From NCBI GenBank assembly GCA_963855995.1, contig OY979716.1:32124230-32188229 (forward strand): 64,000 nt of DNA. The letters are read 5' to 3'. A program made the position numbers and the translations under genes. Origin of the DNA: Muricea muricata (taxonomy: Eukaryota > Cnidaria > Anthozoa > Malacalcyonacea > Plexauridae). Below are positions 37,937 through 50,230 of the stretch, one piece after another; position 1 is the first letter of the stretch, and every line of letters begins with the position of its first letter. The notes under the pieces are model-generated. The model was not told the DNA's origin. It worked only from the letters and a program-made list of their open reading frames with translations, and ran no database searches.

Positions 37937-38699
37937 ATGGCGGACATTAACGCAGCTTGTTTAGCTGCTGCAAATGCTCTACAAGCACTGCAATCATCCA
38001 CAAAATATATTGAGACTTTTTTAAATAACTCCCCCCTTCCCCCAATTTCAATGTTGAAACGCCAGCATACTTTTATCAGGGTATATTGTACCTCCAAAAC
38101 TCCAGCTATCACATTGGCAGTTAAATTTTAGCGTTTCACGTTAGAATTAAGCAATGTTATACTTGAAAACAACATTGAAATAGGGGGGGGGTTCGTCTCA
38201 AATATTATGTGGACGATTGTGGGTCATTTACAGCCCGGTTTTTGTAGCGATATGTCTCCTCGATTAATGGAAAATCAAAGGCGACAATTCGACAAAGCAG
38301 AAATATCTCGGAAGCAGACGAAACACAAAGCACCCAGCTGAGTCAAAGTGGAGAGGCCCAGCAAAATATATCCATACAATCACGACTTCAGTCGTGTTTT
38401 CCTACTATTGCTAGTCGCGTATGTCGTAATACCGTTCGAAACAATGGAGTTTCTAAAAGATCCAAATCACGCAAATCAGGAACTCCTGGACGGCCAGAAA
38501 AGTTATTGTGCACAAAGATTTGGTTGTTATTCCTGGACCTGATATTGAAAAAGTGCCAACACACAGCAGTCGTGTCAAGCTGGAGGAGAGGGAACTGGTT
38601 TGTCACGAGTTCCCATTTAACAAAGAATGGGATGAAGCAACGTTAAAAAAGAAATCCTCAAGCAATTTCTCGCAATGATCAATTTCGACTTTGTAAAGG
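37937..38699 (+). pseudogene. Second HECT-type (G2E3-like) gene, 5' exons only
   Basis: A first-exon candidate starts at ATG 37937 (MADINAACLAAANALQ). A second block (about 38240-38699) has SRKSGTPGRPEKLLCTK, VVIPGPDIEKVPTHSSRVKL and FPFNKEWDEATL, then a frameshift before FDFVK and a GT donor at 38700. These blocks match the N-terminal part of fish and cnidarian G2E3-like HECT proteins as I know them. No HECT domain follows on this strand, so the gene is truncated. It runs divergently from the first HECT gene. Confidence 0.5.
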
Positions 38700-39101
38700 T
38701 GAGATGCTTTTTACCAATGATGATAATATGATAGGCGCCATCCATTTAGTACGTACGCACAGGAGGGGGGAAGGGGTATGATTGCTGCGTACATTAGCGT
38801 ACAAGGGGGAAGGGGGGTAACCAGTGCTTCCGTACGTACGCAAAACAAATTTTTGTGAAGACCAAAATAAGTTGATCTGAAAAAACTGACAACTGCACTG
38901 ATTTGGTATTAAGACTATCAAGCGAACGAAGGTCACTAAGTTGGGTTACATAATCTTAAAAACTTCAAGATTGACTAACTTGAAGTACTTGGCCACGCTA
39001 TAATATCCCGCTGACCTTTCTATTCCTGTTTATAAATTTAAATAATCAACATCGAGACACAATATTAAATATGGAGTGCATATTCCCCATTCATTGAAGG
39101 A
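38700..39101. other. No gene; GTACGTACGC-rich repeat
   Basis: Holds a short repeat-like segment (38732-38850) with CGTACGTACGC at one side and CCGTACGTACGC at the other and G-rich blocks between, possibly a small MITE. The rest is unremarkable. Confidence 0.35.
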
Positions 39102-40915
39102 TGGAAGGTCAACAACGATATGACAGCTTTGTTCAAGCATTTCGAGATGCCAATCCTTATCTTAATAAACAAACACAGTTCCCGGAGGCCCAAAAGACAA
39201 CCAGAACTGAACCTAAATCTAAAAACTGAACCAGAAAAGCTTAGCCAAAAAATGAGCGAGTATAAGGCAAAAGCGGCGGAATTTAAGACTAAGTCTTTAC
39301 GCTTTTGGTTAAAAACGTCCAGTGCAATTCCGGAAAAAAGGAGTAGAAACGATGAGGAGGCAAAAACTAATGCTCAATGACAACAGACTTGTGAAGATGT
39401 CAGTGAAAAAACTAGTGATGAAGGTATGCTTTCACTCAGAGACTAATAAACCCCCCAGCTATTTTTAACAATATTAATCTAATAATTTTCTTGTTACTTG
39501 TCTGTTTTGATACTCCTTATTAACCCAGCGCGATATCTGTACAGCAAAATATCGGACCGAGGTCTTTTTTTGTATCCAGCTGCTTACTGAAGCTATTTTC
39601 GTTGCTTTTGCTTCTAGAAGAAGAATGCTGTGAAAGTAATTTATTACCTTGTCCTGGAAAAACGGCTATTCTAGTGCAAGATAAGCTAAGTAATGAGATC
39701 AGCGACATGAAGACACAGCTTGCATCGCTGATAGCATTAAAGAACACGGGGTTATCTCTGGTAAAACCAGAAAAAATTAAAGAACTCAAAAAATCTATTA
39801 ATACAAAGGAAATGCAACTTAAGAGGTCAGAATGAAACGAAAAAAGTTGACAGTCAGTAACATTAATAGAAATCCAAGTTTACCCATTTTTAATGTTTTT
39901 AGGCGAGTGAATGAAGCAACGAGACAAAGGAAAAGAAGAGCGAAGTTGAAAGAAAGTATCAGAGCCATAAGCGAGAAACACCAAGATGCTGCGCAAGTCT
40001 TTAGGTCTCTTTCCCGAGATGTAGTAGGTCGCCCAAGACTTGACGTCGACCAGCCATATTTGTTAAGTACAATTGTCGACATAGTGCAATCTTCTTCAGC
40101 CTCTGCTGATAGGCAAAGAAGTGAGATGTTACGCACCATTACGACATTAGATAATTTGAACAAGGAACTTCTAAAGCTCGGGTTCAATATTAGTCGATCT
40201 GCAACATATCTTCGCCTTTTACCACGACGACAAGATAGCATAGAATGTAAACGTCATGTGAAAACTGTACCAGTAAAATTGCTTTGACCAGAAAACACTC
40301 TCAGGAAAGCAAACGCTGATCGTATGTATGCAAAATGCTGTGTCGATGATGTGCAAAGAATCTGTTCATTGTTTGGACCTGATGCAGTGCTGTTTCTTTC
40401 TAACGACGATAAGGCTCGTGTACCCCTTGGTCTTGCAGCTGCCAACCTTCAAGCTCCTATCTTGATGCATTTGGACTATAAAGTACGATTAAACGATCAT
40501 TTTTTTGTAGTTGGTGCAGGGCACAACCAAATACCATCAGTGTACGCTGTGTGTGAAGTGAAACCAAATGGTGATTTATCGTACTCTGGGGACACGTTTA
40601 TAAGAGTGAGAAGTGGAAAGCACGATTCTTCAACTGCGTTTAGGCATGCTTACGCATGCTTACGCAAGCAACAGCAGTCTTCTACCTGCCACTGAAAATT
40701 CTTTTTGCTGTAGCAATCTTGTACCTGTTAGTGCAGATAATTCTTTCAATCAAGTAAATTTTAACGAAACCCTACCTCCTTGCCAAACAGTTCCACCTAA
40801 ATCCACACTTGAAATTGATTATTCTGCAGAAGGTAATCCTACATACAGCAAGAGCGATAAAAGCAGCAACGCGGCAGCTGAAGCACTTATAAATCTTTCC
40901 GTTACGAAAATGTAG
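39102..40915 (+). pseudogene. Transposase-like protein of an unnamed invertebrate family, broken
   Basis: The first exon starts at ATG 39102 (MEGQQRYDSFVQAFRDANPY), shifts frame near 39225 and continues as SEYKAKAAEFKTKSLRFW, ending at a GT donor (39424). The second exon begins after CTTCTAG at 39619 and holds a coiled coil, a frameshift at about 39830, then NEATRQRKRRAKLKESIRAI, DNLNKELLKLGFNISRSATY and LRLLPRR. An in-frame TGA lies at 40285-40287. Then come LFLSNDDKARVPLGLAA, YKVRLNDHFFV and SGDTFIRVRSGKHDSS. A 10-bp tandem duplication (GCATGCTTAC, 40644-40663) shifts the C-terminal frame, which continues to 40915. The acidic pairs and IRSGKH block suggest an RNase-H-fold DDE enzyme, but I cannot name the family. 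Confidence 0.55.
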
Positions 40916-40975
40916 TGAAACTGCGATATTTGAAAGCAGTGACAAAAATTAATTTTGGGCCTTTACGTGATGCCA

Positions 40976-41057
40976 TTTTAAGCCGGTTTTCCACTAGCGA
41001 AAAAAGTCACTTCGCGCAAAAATATCCTGAATTCGCTGGTGGAAACCGGCTTTAGCC
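40976..41057. repeat. Mini-hairpin element
   Basis: About 80 bp, AAGCCGGTTTTCCACTAGCG pairing with CGCTGGTGGAAACCGGCTT, 35-bp spacer. Looks like a very small foldback repeat. Confidence 0.6.
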
Positions 41058-41137
41058 AAATGGGGCAGTTGATGAAATGAAAATTCTCGGACAGCATGTT
41101 GATATTTGAAGTTATTAATCGTTGAGTTTTAAAATAG

Positions 41138-41479
41138 TGTAGTATTAGCATATATGCAGATTTAGCACTCTATATGAACTTTGGAATATAGCTGTTTTAT
41201 TGTTTACATATTCACGGTCTTCTGTTTCCCTTAACATTATCAGTCTTGAAGTGTTCATTCATAATTGGCTATGTTATCTTATTTTCAACTAGGATATTTC
41301 TATTGTAACATATGCTAGCAATTAGTAAGAAATAGGACACCATTAGATAGAGATTTGGTGACAGGCAAATTAAGATATAATCGGGGATGGGCATATGGTG
41401 TAAACAAATATATATATAAATAACAGAGGAATAAAGCGAGTGTTGCTCTATTATTGTCTTGTTTTTGGCGTATATTACA
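41138..41479 (+). repeat. Gypsy 5' LTR (probable)
   Basis: Starts TGTAGTAT and ends ATATTACA (short inverted ends) directly before the primer binding site. A TATA-like TATATATATAAATA is at 41407. The left border is a best guess because no 3' LTR is present for comparison. Confidence 0.5.
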
Positions 41480-41497
41480 TTTGGTGCCGTGACCAGG

Positions 41498-42418
41498 ATG
41501 GCCACAACGAGAAGTAAGAGTGTAGCGCTTCCTGAGGTATTTTCAGATGGGGATATTGTTTTATGGCTGCGAAAATTCGAGCTTTGTTCGACGGCAAACG
41601 ACTGGAAAGATGCCGATATGTTAAAACGGTTACCGACACTTTTGTCTGGTAAGGCTTTTGCAGTTTTTGAGCGTCTCTCAGCGGTGGAAAAAGGAGATTA
41701 TAAAATGCTGACGAAAGCCTTGTCGACGGCGTTTGGTGGAGATACAACGGGCAAACACATTGCTATGATGGCGTTCCGTAGCCGAACGAGAAAGCCAGAC
41801 GAAGACATCCAAGTGTTTGCCTACAATTTTGTTAAGGCGCGCAATGCCGAACATCGGAAACGCAGACAGGGAAGTCCTTCTCCAGCAACAATTCATTGAA
41901 GGGGTAGACGTAGAACTAAAGAAGGAACTATTACAACGACCGAGCAATTCGTACGGAGAAACGGTCTCGGTTGCGCGGCAACTCGACCTAGCGAGTCAGA
42001 TTTCATCACACCAAACGGGGGTCAAGTCAACTTGGCGAGTGCAAGCGGCAGTCTTCAGCCAACAATGACCAATCAGCCACTGGTTACCCAGTTGATGGAG
42101 AACATGGAAACCCTTACCAGGAAAGTAAGCGAGCTATCTGTATCTGTCGCGAATGTCAACGCCATGTCAGCGCGAAGCTCAGCCAGGGGAAGGCGTGGGC
42201 CTTGTTATCAATGTGGCAGGATGGGCCACCTCGCCAACGAGTGCAGAAGTTCCGGTACCGGAAGTAGACGGGCAGACTATCGACAACACCACGCCGAAAA
42301 TTATTGCTTTGTATGTGGGCAAATCGGACATTTCGCGCGAGAATGCCGCTTTCGGTTCCAGTCCCCTGCCTCGGGCCAACCGCGTCAGGGAAACGATCAA
42401 GGGCCGACCCATTACTAG
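41498..42418 (+). pseudogene. Gypsy Gag
   Basis: ATG 41498 lies 16 bases after the start of the primer binding site. The frame holds a retrotransposon Gag region (FELCSTANDWKDADMLKRLP) to 41899, then continues in two other frames (41817-42068 and 42032-42418). The last frame has CCHC zinc knuckles CYQCGRMGHLANEC and CFVCGQIGHFAREC. The frame changes within Gag mean it is broken unless sequence errors are present. Confidence 0.75.
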
Positions 42419-42436
42419 GCGGGGGGTCCGTCCACG

Positions 42437-43567
42437 ATAATACGGCCTTGCCTATAAACTGTATCCAGCCTACCGCGGTTTTCACCCAGATACACGTCGG
42501 TGGACACGATCAAAAATGTTTGGTGGATACAGGCGCGACGGTATCGTTGGTAAGTGGAGAACTCGTCAGTGGCCCTTTAAAGCCATGCTCTTTGAAGGCA
42601 AGAGGGATCGGTGGGGAGGAATTGCAAGTTCTTGGAATGAAAGAATTGAAAGTCAGGATCGGGACGTTGACTATATCCCACCAGTTTTTGGTTGTAGGAA
42701 TGAGAAACACGTGTATTTTAGGTGCTGACTTTTTGAAGTCAGGGCGAATGGTTGTGGGTATAGCGAATTCGAAATTGACCTGGTCAACGGGAGAAGTGGC
42801 ATTGACAATCGAGACGACTGCCCCCACTGTCAATAAATTAAGCGTACTGTTAGAGAATTACTCGGATATTATTGTAAACGGACCAAACGACCCTTTAGGG
42901 CGGACCACTCTAGCGGAGCACCCGATCGACACAGGAGACAGTCGTCCAGTGAAACAACGGCCTTATAGAATCCCTGTTCATCTCAACGCCGTGGTAAACA
43001 ACCAAGTTAACGACATGTTGGAAACAGGTATTATTCGAGCTAGTCCCTGGTCTTCACCAATCGTGTTAGCACCAAAGAAAGACGGTGATTACAGGTTTTG
43101 CGTTGACTTCAGACGAGTAAATTCGGTGACAAAGAAGGATGCTCATCCCATGCCTCGTATCGATGAAATCCTTGACCAGTTAGGCGGTGCGTGCTACTTT
43201 AGTACCTTGGACCTTGCATCCGGGTATTGGCAAGTACCATTGAGAGAAGAAGATATGGAGCAAACGGCATTTTCCGTTGGTGCGGACCATTATGAATTTA
43301 CAGTTATGCCCTTCGATTTAACTAACGCTCCGGCCACATTTCAGCGCATGATGGGTAATCTATTGAAAGGAATTAAAGGCTGCCTAGTATTCATCGATGA
43401 CATTATTATTTTTTCGGACACGTGGGAGCAACATCAGCGTATTTTGAACGAAGTATTTCGTCGCGTTCGGGCGGCAGGGTTGAAGATCAAACGCGACAAA
43501 TGTCAATTTGCACAAGAGTCGGTAAAATTCCTTGGTCACATTGTGTCAGCGCGAGGAACGGAACCGG
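42437..43567 (+). pseudogene. Gypsy Pol: protease and partial reverse transcriptase
   Basis: One open frame overlapping the Gag end in a different phase. The aspartic protease motif LVDTGATVSLVSG is at about 42522, then the RT: RASPWSSPIVLAPKKDGDYR, FSTLDLASGYWQVPL (first Asp), FDLTNAPATFQRMM and CLVFIDDIIIFS (catalytic DD), FLGHIVSARG. The frame leaves Gypsy sequence near 43567 and ends at 43596 in LINE sequence. Enzyme core intact, gene truncated. Confidence 0.8.
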
Positions 43568-43621
43568 TACAAAACCATCTGGTAGACACCGGCTAGTCAC
43601 TGAATCCGTGATTCAGACATC

Positions 43622-45244
43622 ATGGCGACCGGAGGTACAAAAGTGAGCTCAGACATTGTTCAAGATTTAAGCGAAATATCTGATGTCGTTAATGATTTAA
43701 ATGAAGAAAATAGTGACTGTTTAGTCGCTACTCACATTGAATTAACAGACAAGGGCAAAATTAAATGGAACGGGCCGTATGAAATGCTTCAAAAGCTCAT
43801 GGTCAAATTAACGGGAGAGGATGTTTTGTGGTCTACACCTGGCGGTGACTGCAAAATGTTGAAGTTAAATGAAGTTGAAGTGAGATGGTATACAAGTAAC
43901 AAGTCGTTAACTATAAATGGGATAAAGAAAGAAGATCTTAAATCACAACTTAGAGTATTAGCGACTTTGGTCAAGGAAGGGGAGGCTAGCGGGGACTGCC
44001 TTGGTGAATCGCAGAGCATCGGATCGTCGAACACCGAAACGTTGATTGATGTTGTTCGAAATCTTGAAAAAAGGGTGAACATAGAATTGAACAACTTCAG
44101 AGGCGAAATTCGGGACTTAAAAACTAACTCTCAATTGAGGCGAACAGGGCGAGAAAAGAATAATATCCATGATAGTGATAGTAATCAGTCGTTATTGGCA
44201 ATGAGGGAATTCCTGTTAAAGGAAAACGCTAATCTAAAAGAGCGGAACGAAAAACTGAACAGCGATTTGAATAATTATAAATGCATGACTTCAGACCTTA
44301 ACATGAGGGTAAAAGAACTAGAAAACCAAAATAGTAGCCTCGTTACGGTCATTAATCTATTGAATAAGGAACAAGGAAATGACGGTAACAAAGAACAATG
44401 GAAAACGGCAAATAATAGAAGACGATCTCGTGTTGAATGCAGGGACAATAATATTCATGACGACGTGGTTGAAGTTGTTCCATTGGAAAATCGATATGCC
44501 TCATTAACGAAATATTCAAACGTTCCTTTAAACCAAAGTGAAACGTTCTTTAATGAGTCTAACCAGCACCAGCAACAAAAACAAGCTCAACGGCAAGTTC
44601 AAGATCGTAGTCAACAACAAGCAGAACAGCAAGATCCAGAACAGCAAGATCCAGAACAGCAACACCAACACCAACACCAACAGCCACGACGACCACGACA
44701 AAACAATCGACGTGATAGGAATCGACAAGCACAAGTATCACAGATTGGCGAACAGAAACGACGAATAGACATCGTTGGAGACTCGATGCTAAAAGGTTTG
44801 AAAGGGCATAAAATGTCCAGAACCGACAAGGTTAGAGTAACTACTTTTTCTGGTTGTTCTACTAGGGACATGTTTGACTATATAAATCCAACTACAAATA
44901 GGAAACCAGATCAGCTTATAGTGCATGTTGGCACAAATAGTCTGCGAGACAGTCCCAACCCAGAAATCATTGATCTTGCAAATTCAATAAAAGATTCATT
45001 GCCTACAACTGAGTTAGTTCTGTCAGCTTTGATAACACGCTCAGATGATGTAGAGCTTGAAAGACAAGTGGGCGAGGTAAACAAAATACTTAGACAGCAC
45101 TGTGACAAAAAACGTTGGAATATATTAGAGCATTCTAATATTACAAAACGTCACTTAAATCGAAGTGGACTACACTTAAATAAAGTGGGAACTACTCACT
45201 TAGCATGTAATCTCATTCAATGCATACAGCATGGAAATAAATAG
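43622..45244 (+). CDS. LINE A ORF1p with SGNH esterase domain
   Basis: A 540-residue intact frame. Residues 1-110 form an unrecognised globular region. A coiled coil covers about 145-255, followed by a Gln/His-rich linker (about 305-370). The C-terminal domain (380-535) has the SGNH/GDSL hydrolase blocks: IDIVGDSM, FSGCSTRDM, HVGTNS and SGLHLNKVG with the catalytic Ser, Gly, Asn and His. Esterase-bearing ORF1 proteins are known from CR1 and L2 LINEs. Role in RNP or membrane association is not settled in the family. ORF2 follows within 25 bp. Confidence 0.85.
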   Translation: MATGGTKVSSDIVQDLSEISDVVNDLNEENSDCLVATHIELTDKGKIKWNGPYEMLQKLMVKLTGEDVLWSTPGGDCKMLKLNEVEVRWYTSNKSLTINGIKKEDLKSQLRVLATLVKEGEASGDCLGESQSIGSSNTETLIDVVRNLEKRVNIELNNFRGEIRDLKTNSQLRRTGREKNNIHDSDSNQSLLAMREFLLKENANLKERNEKLNSDLNNYKCMTSDLNMRVKELENQNSSLVTVINLLNKEQGNDGNKEQWKTANNRRRSRVECRDNNIHDDVVEVVPLENRYASLTKYSNVPLNQSETFFNESNQHQQQKQAQRQVQDRSQQQAEQQDPEQQDPEQQHQHQHQQPRRPRQNNRRDRNRQAQVSQIGEQKRRIDIVGDSMLKGLKGHKMSRTDKVRVTTFSGCSTRDMFDYINPTTNRKPDQLIVHVGTNSLRDSPNPEIIDLANSIKDSLPTTELVLSALITRSDDVELERQVGEVNKILRQHCDKKRWNILEHSNITKRHLNRSGLHLNKVGTTHLACNLIQCIQHGNK

Positions 45245-45266
45245 GAAATGCTAATGTGATGATGAT

Positions 45267-48004
45267 GTGCTAATAATTAACGAAACGAAACTAGATAGTA
45301 CGATCGATAATCGAGAAGTAAATATACCGGGTTACGAAACAATTCGGAACGACAGGAAAATTAATGGCCGTAAAGGTGGTGGAGTTTGCATTTACATACG
45401 GTGTAACCTAAATTATACTTTAAGAGATGATCTTGAAGTAGAAAATTTGGAAACTTTGGTGATCCAAGTAAACAAACTAAGATCCAAACCAATATTGATT
45501 AGCACCTGGTATAGACCTCCGGATACACCGATTACTATTTTTGATAACTTTGAGGAGTTAATTGGAAAAATGGACTCAACCGGTCACGAAATATTTTTAC
45601 TGGGTGATTTTAACGTTGATTTTATGCCAGATGCAAATGCAAACAATACCAATAAATTGAAAGATATTTTTGCTACTTATGGCCTTGAGCAGCTGATCAA
45701 TGAACCCACTAGAGTAACGCCAAATTCAAGCACATTAATCGATCTATGCGCTACTAATACCGCAACTAAAATAGTTAATTCTGGGGTTCTCCACTTGGGT
45801 ATCAGTGATCATTCGCTCATCTATATGACGTATAAAACAAAATATGAACGTAGTGGAAAACGTATTATCGAAATTCGAAGTATGAAAAACTTCAGGAAGG
45901 AGCAATACCTTTGGGACTTAGAGCAACAAAATTGGAATGATATTAAGTTAAGTAGTGATCCAAATACAATGTGGTCTAAGTGGAAGTCCCTGTTAATGGA
46001 ATGCATTGATAGGCACGCTCCACTGAGACATAAACGAGTAGGTAATAAGAGATCTCCATAGATTACTAGTCAACTGCAGCGAGAAATGCGCAAAAGAGAC
46101 TATCTTAAACAAAAGGCAGTACGAGAGGATAATTATCAAATTTGGGAACAGTTTAAACACGCACGTAATCACACAAATAATCTTATTAAAACTGCCAAAC
46201 GCGAATATTTTGTAAATAACTTTGAGATCAACAAATCAAACTCCAAGGAAACGTGGAACTTGATCAATCAATTAAGTTCTCGATCATCTAAAAAATCGGT
46301 AAATATCTCTGAGATAAAAACGGGGACTAATGTTATAAATACTCCCACAGAGCTAGCAGAGACATTTAATTTACATTTTTCAACTGTTGGCAAAAAATTG
46401 GCTGCAGAAATACCAAATGAAAATATGGAACCTGAAGCCTACATGCAACGTACGCAACATAGATTTTCCTTAAAAGCACCAACAGTTAGTACAGTGTACA
46501 AGTTATTGGAAAATATAAATGTCCGAAAGGCCACTGGCCTTGACGGGGTTTCAAACAAACTACTGAAATTTGCGGCTCATATAGTAGCCCCTTCACTTAC
46601 AGAGATATTTACGTCTGTAAATACGGGAATATTTCCAACTGAATGGAAAATCGCCAGAGTAACGCCAATTTTTAAAAAAGGTAAAAACAATGATCTGAAT
46701 AATTATAGACCGATTTCAGTAATTCCGACTGTAGCAAAAATACTGGAAAAAATTGTTTATGAACAATTATTTTCATATTTTAACGATAATAATCTTCTGA
46801 CGTCCTGTCAGTCTGGATTCAGATCATTTCACAGTACGCTCACTGCCCTAACTGAGGCAACGAATAGTTGGTCAGTTAATATTGATAACGGGCTATTAAA
46901 TGGAGTTGTATTTCTTGACCTCAAAAAAGCTTTCGACACCATTGATCACAGCATAATCTTACGAAAACTTCAATTCTATGGTATAGAACAAAAATCACTT
47001 AAATGGTTTCAGTCGTATCTTGACGATCGAAAACAAGTGTGCTGTGTCAATGGGCACATGTCGAATTCGCGATCAGTTTCATGTGGGGTTCCTCAAGGTA
47101 GCAATCTTGGACCGTTGCTCTTTCTTATATACATAAACGACCTACCAAATTGTCTCAGCACGGCTTCCCCGAGAATGTTTGCAGATGACACTAACGTAAG
47201 TCTCGCATCATCCACTTTATTTGAACTCGAAAACATGTTAAATCAGGAACTCCAAAATCTTAATATTTGGTTGAAGGTTAATAAGCTCAGCCTTAATATA
47301 GCGAAAACCGAATTTATGATAATTGGGTCACGCCAACGATTGAATGTTAATGTTGATGGACATATTAACATATCAATCAATGATCAACCGATTAAAAAAG
47401 TAAAACGGAAACATTGTGCATGACAATAGATCAACACCTTACTTGGTCTAAACCTGTCGAGGAAAAATCGAAAAAGATCTCCTCGGCTATTGGTGCCCTA
47501 AAGCGTATAAGACCCTTTATAACAATAGATGTCGCCAATAAAATATATAAAGCAATAATCCAACCCCACCTTGATTATTGTTCCATGGTCTGGGACGGCC
47601 TAGGTGTGACTTTGCTTGATAAAATACAGAAATTACAAAATCGAGCTGCAAGAATAATAACGCAGTCGAGTTACTATACCAGTGCAAGCAGTCTCTTGGA
47701 GGAGCTGGGATGGGACAATGTTTTAACTCGTTGGAAAAAACAGAAAGCAATCCTAATGTTCAAAACACTGAATAATAGGGCTCCTGAATATTTACGTAAT
47801 CTTTTTATCGATCGAAACACACATTATGATCTTAGAAACGCTGGTGGTAAGCTTAACTTACCGCGTCCACGCACGGATTATTTGAAACGAAGTTTTAGTT
47901 ATAGCGGGGCACAGCTATGGAATAATTTGCCCGAATCTATTCGTACTATAAAATCACTTAAGAATTTCAAAAAAGTTATCCAAAACTATTTTGAAAACGA
48001 TTAG
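45267..48004 (+). pseudogene. LINE A ORF2p: APE endonuclease and reverse transcriptase, broken
   Basis: Begins within the endonuclease (INETKLDS, GGGVCIYIR, STWYRPPD, FLLGDFNVDF, ISDHSLIYM), so about the first 35 residues are deleted after ORF1. TAG at 46059-46061 replaces a codon in frame. The RT frame 46086-47423 has KARVTPIFKKG-type IARVTPIFKKG, VVFLDLKKAFDTIDH, GVPQGSNLGPLLFLIYINDL and MFADDTNV. A one-base shift in an A-rich run near 47405 moves the C-terminal part to 47414-48004, including IDQHLTW and the SYSGAQLWNNLP end. At least three lesions, otherwise young. Confidence 0.85.
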
Positions 48005-48149
48005 TTGACTCCCACACGGCAATCTTGTAAAACAGTATTCAAGTTGTAAATATGCATGTAAATTAGATTATTAGATATTTAACTATAGTATAGTTTTGTT
48101 TATTAATATTGTGTATATACTGAAGATTTTACCGTGTATAAATAAAGAG

Positions 48150-48987
<838 letters not shown>

Positions 48988-49101
48988 GACGTAAATGAGT
49001 CTCAATCCGCGTGTTCAAATTCTTTAACATACTAAATCGTTTGGTTCGTCATCAGTTACGCCCAGGCATTGACGATGGAACGCGCGCTCCGATTATTGGA
49101 A

Positions 49102-49253
49102 ATAATATAACAATAGAGTTGACGTTCTCGGGCATAAATATGTTTTTGGCCCGACTCAGAATCATTTTAGCCCGAGCGTAGCGAGGGTTAAAATGAGCAA
49201 TGAGGAGGGCCAAAAACATATTTATGCCCAAGAATATCAACTCTATTACTATT
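49102..49253. repeat. Foldback element
   Basis: Arms of about 46 bp (49102-49151 with 49207-49253, GGCATAAATATGTTTTTGGCC type) and an inner stem with CCCGAGCGTAGCGAGGG. About 150 bp, between the ATPase start and the next ORF. Confidence 0.75.
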
Positions 49254-49257
49254 ACGA

Positions 49258-49641
49258 AATTCAAAATTTACGTCAGGACGTTTGCTGCAGTTGCAAAATA
49301 TACGCGCAGGATTGATTGAGGAAGGATGGGATATGCACGGTTTGGCCGCCATGGAACGCGTTAACTACAGCCCTTCGGTTTGGCACGAATTCCTCGACGT
49401 TTTGGACATCTTAAACATGGGCGTTCATCAAGAATTTGCCGACCATTTAATGGGATTGCAGAACGACCCCAATCGCTATTTTGTCGAGGCTCTATTCCGC
49501 GTATACGAAAACAACCAAGCGCTGGTGGACATTCTACACAACTTACCGCACCCTACCGCTCAGTCTCTGGAATCTCTCAGCATTGGTTATTTCAGTAATC
49601 CCGGGAGTTACAAGTACCATACAGGGGCGGATCCAGACTGA
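49258..49641 (+). CDS. Unknown protein next to Polinton ATPase, 3' end cut by hAT
   Basis: Open from 49258 without an early ATG (first ATG about 49330). The helical acidic sequence (EEGWDMHGLAAMERVNYSPS, WHEFLDVLDILNMGV) is unfamiliar. The last seven codons lie in the hAT terminal repeat starting at 49622, so the true C-terminus is lost. It could be a Polinton gene divergent from the ATPase. No function is assigned. Confidence 0.4.
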   Translation, partial: NSKFTSGRLLQLQNIRAGLIEEGWDMHGLAAMERVNYSPSVWHEFLDVLDILNMGVHQEFADHLMGLQNDPNRYFVEALFRVYENNQALVDILHNLPHPTAQSLESLSIGYFSNPGSYKYHTGADPD

Positions 49642-50230
49642 TGCAACTGATGCGAATGCATCAGTCAGAATTTTTTAAGCTTAGAATTTTGAAGAAAATT
49701 ATTATGCTAATTATAAATAAATAGCACTTATGTTAAAGCATAGCAATAATAGCATTTTGACTGTAAATGACACAAGAACGCAGTTCTCCCATATTATTTC
49801 AAATGAAATAAATAGTAAAACCATATTTCTTGAATTAACTCGAAAGTCGTGTTAACAGACGGGAATGCCTTCCAAAAAACGAGTTCACGAACTTATACGA
49901 TATCTTGTCGGCGTACAAATCTCGCGATGGCATTTCGCCAAATATGTCGGCAATTTGTTGGAACTTGGAAGTGCTCCATTGCGCTGCTACAGCTCAGTGG
50001 AAGCATAACTTTTACGCCACGTTGGGAGAGAGTGCATCACTACGTCACGTGGGGGAAAAAAGTGCATCAGTCACGAGTCTTTTTGGCCGAGTTTCCCCAA
50101 TGACACGTCATAAAAACCATCGTTCTCGTGCCTACGTAACGTTGGGAAATGGATGCTGACTGATGCATTCAGCCTGCGATCAAAATAATGCGCTTGTGAC
50201 TGATGCATTTCGCCCGCAGTCAAGCGATTC
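49622..50230 (+). mobile_element. hAT element 1, left end only
   Basis: CAGGGGCGGATCCAG is a hAT terminal repeat. The next 600 bp contain several ACTGATGCAT/ATGCATCAGT motifs (49637-49668, about 50045-50070, 50155-50170, 50198-50210), arranged like subterminal transposase-binding repeats. Two weak frames (49849-50159) lack transposase motifs. No matching right end was found in the window. Confidence 0.6.

Larger units (their letters stand above)
41138..43567 (+). mobile_element. Gypsy/Ty3 retrotransposon, 5' half
   Basis: LTR, primer binding site TGGTGCCGTGACC (41482 on, matching the 3' end of tRNA-His), gag with two zinc knuckles, protease and RT. It stops abruptly inside RT at about 43567 where a LINE begins. 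RNase H, integrase and the 3' LTR are absent and are not found beyond the LINE. Confidence 0.8.
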
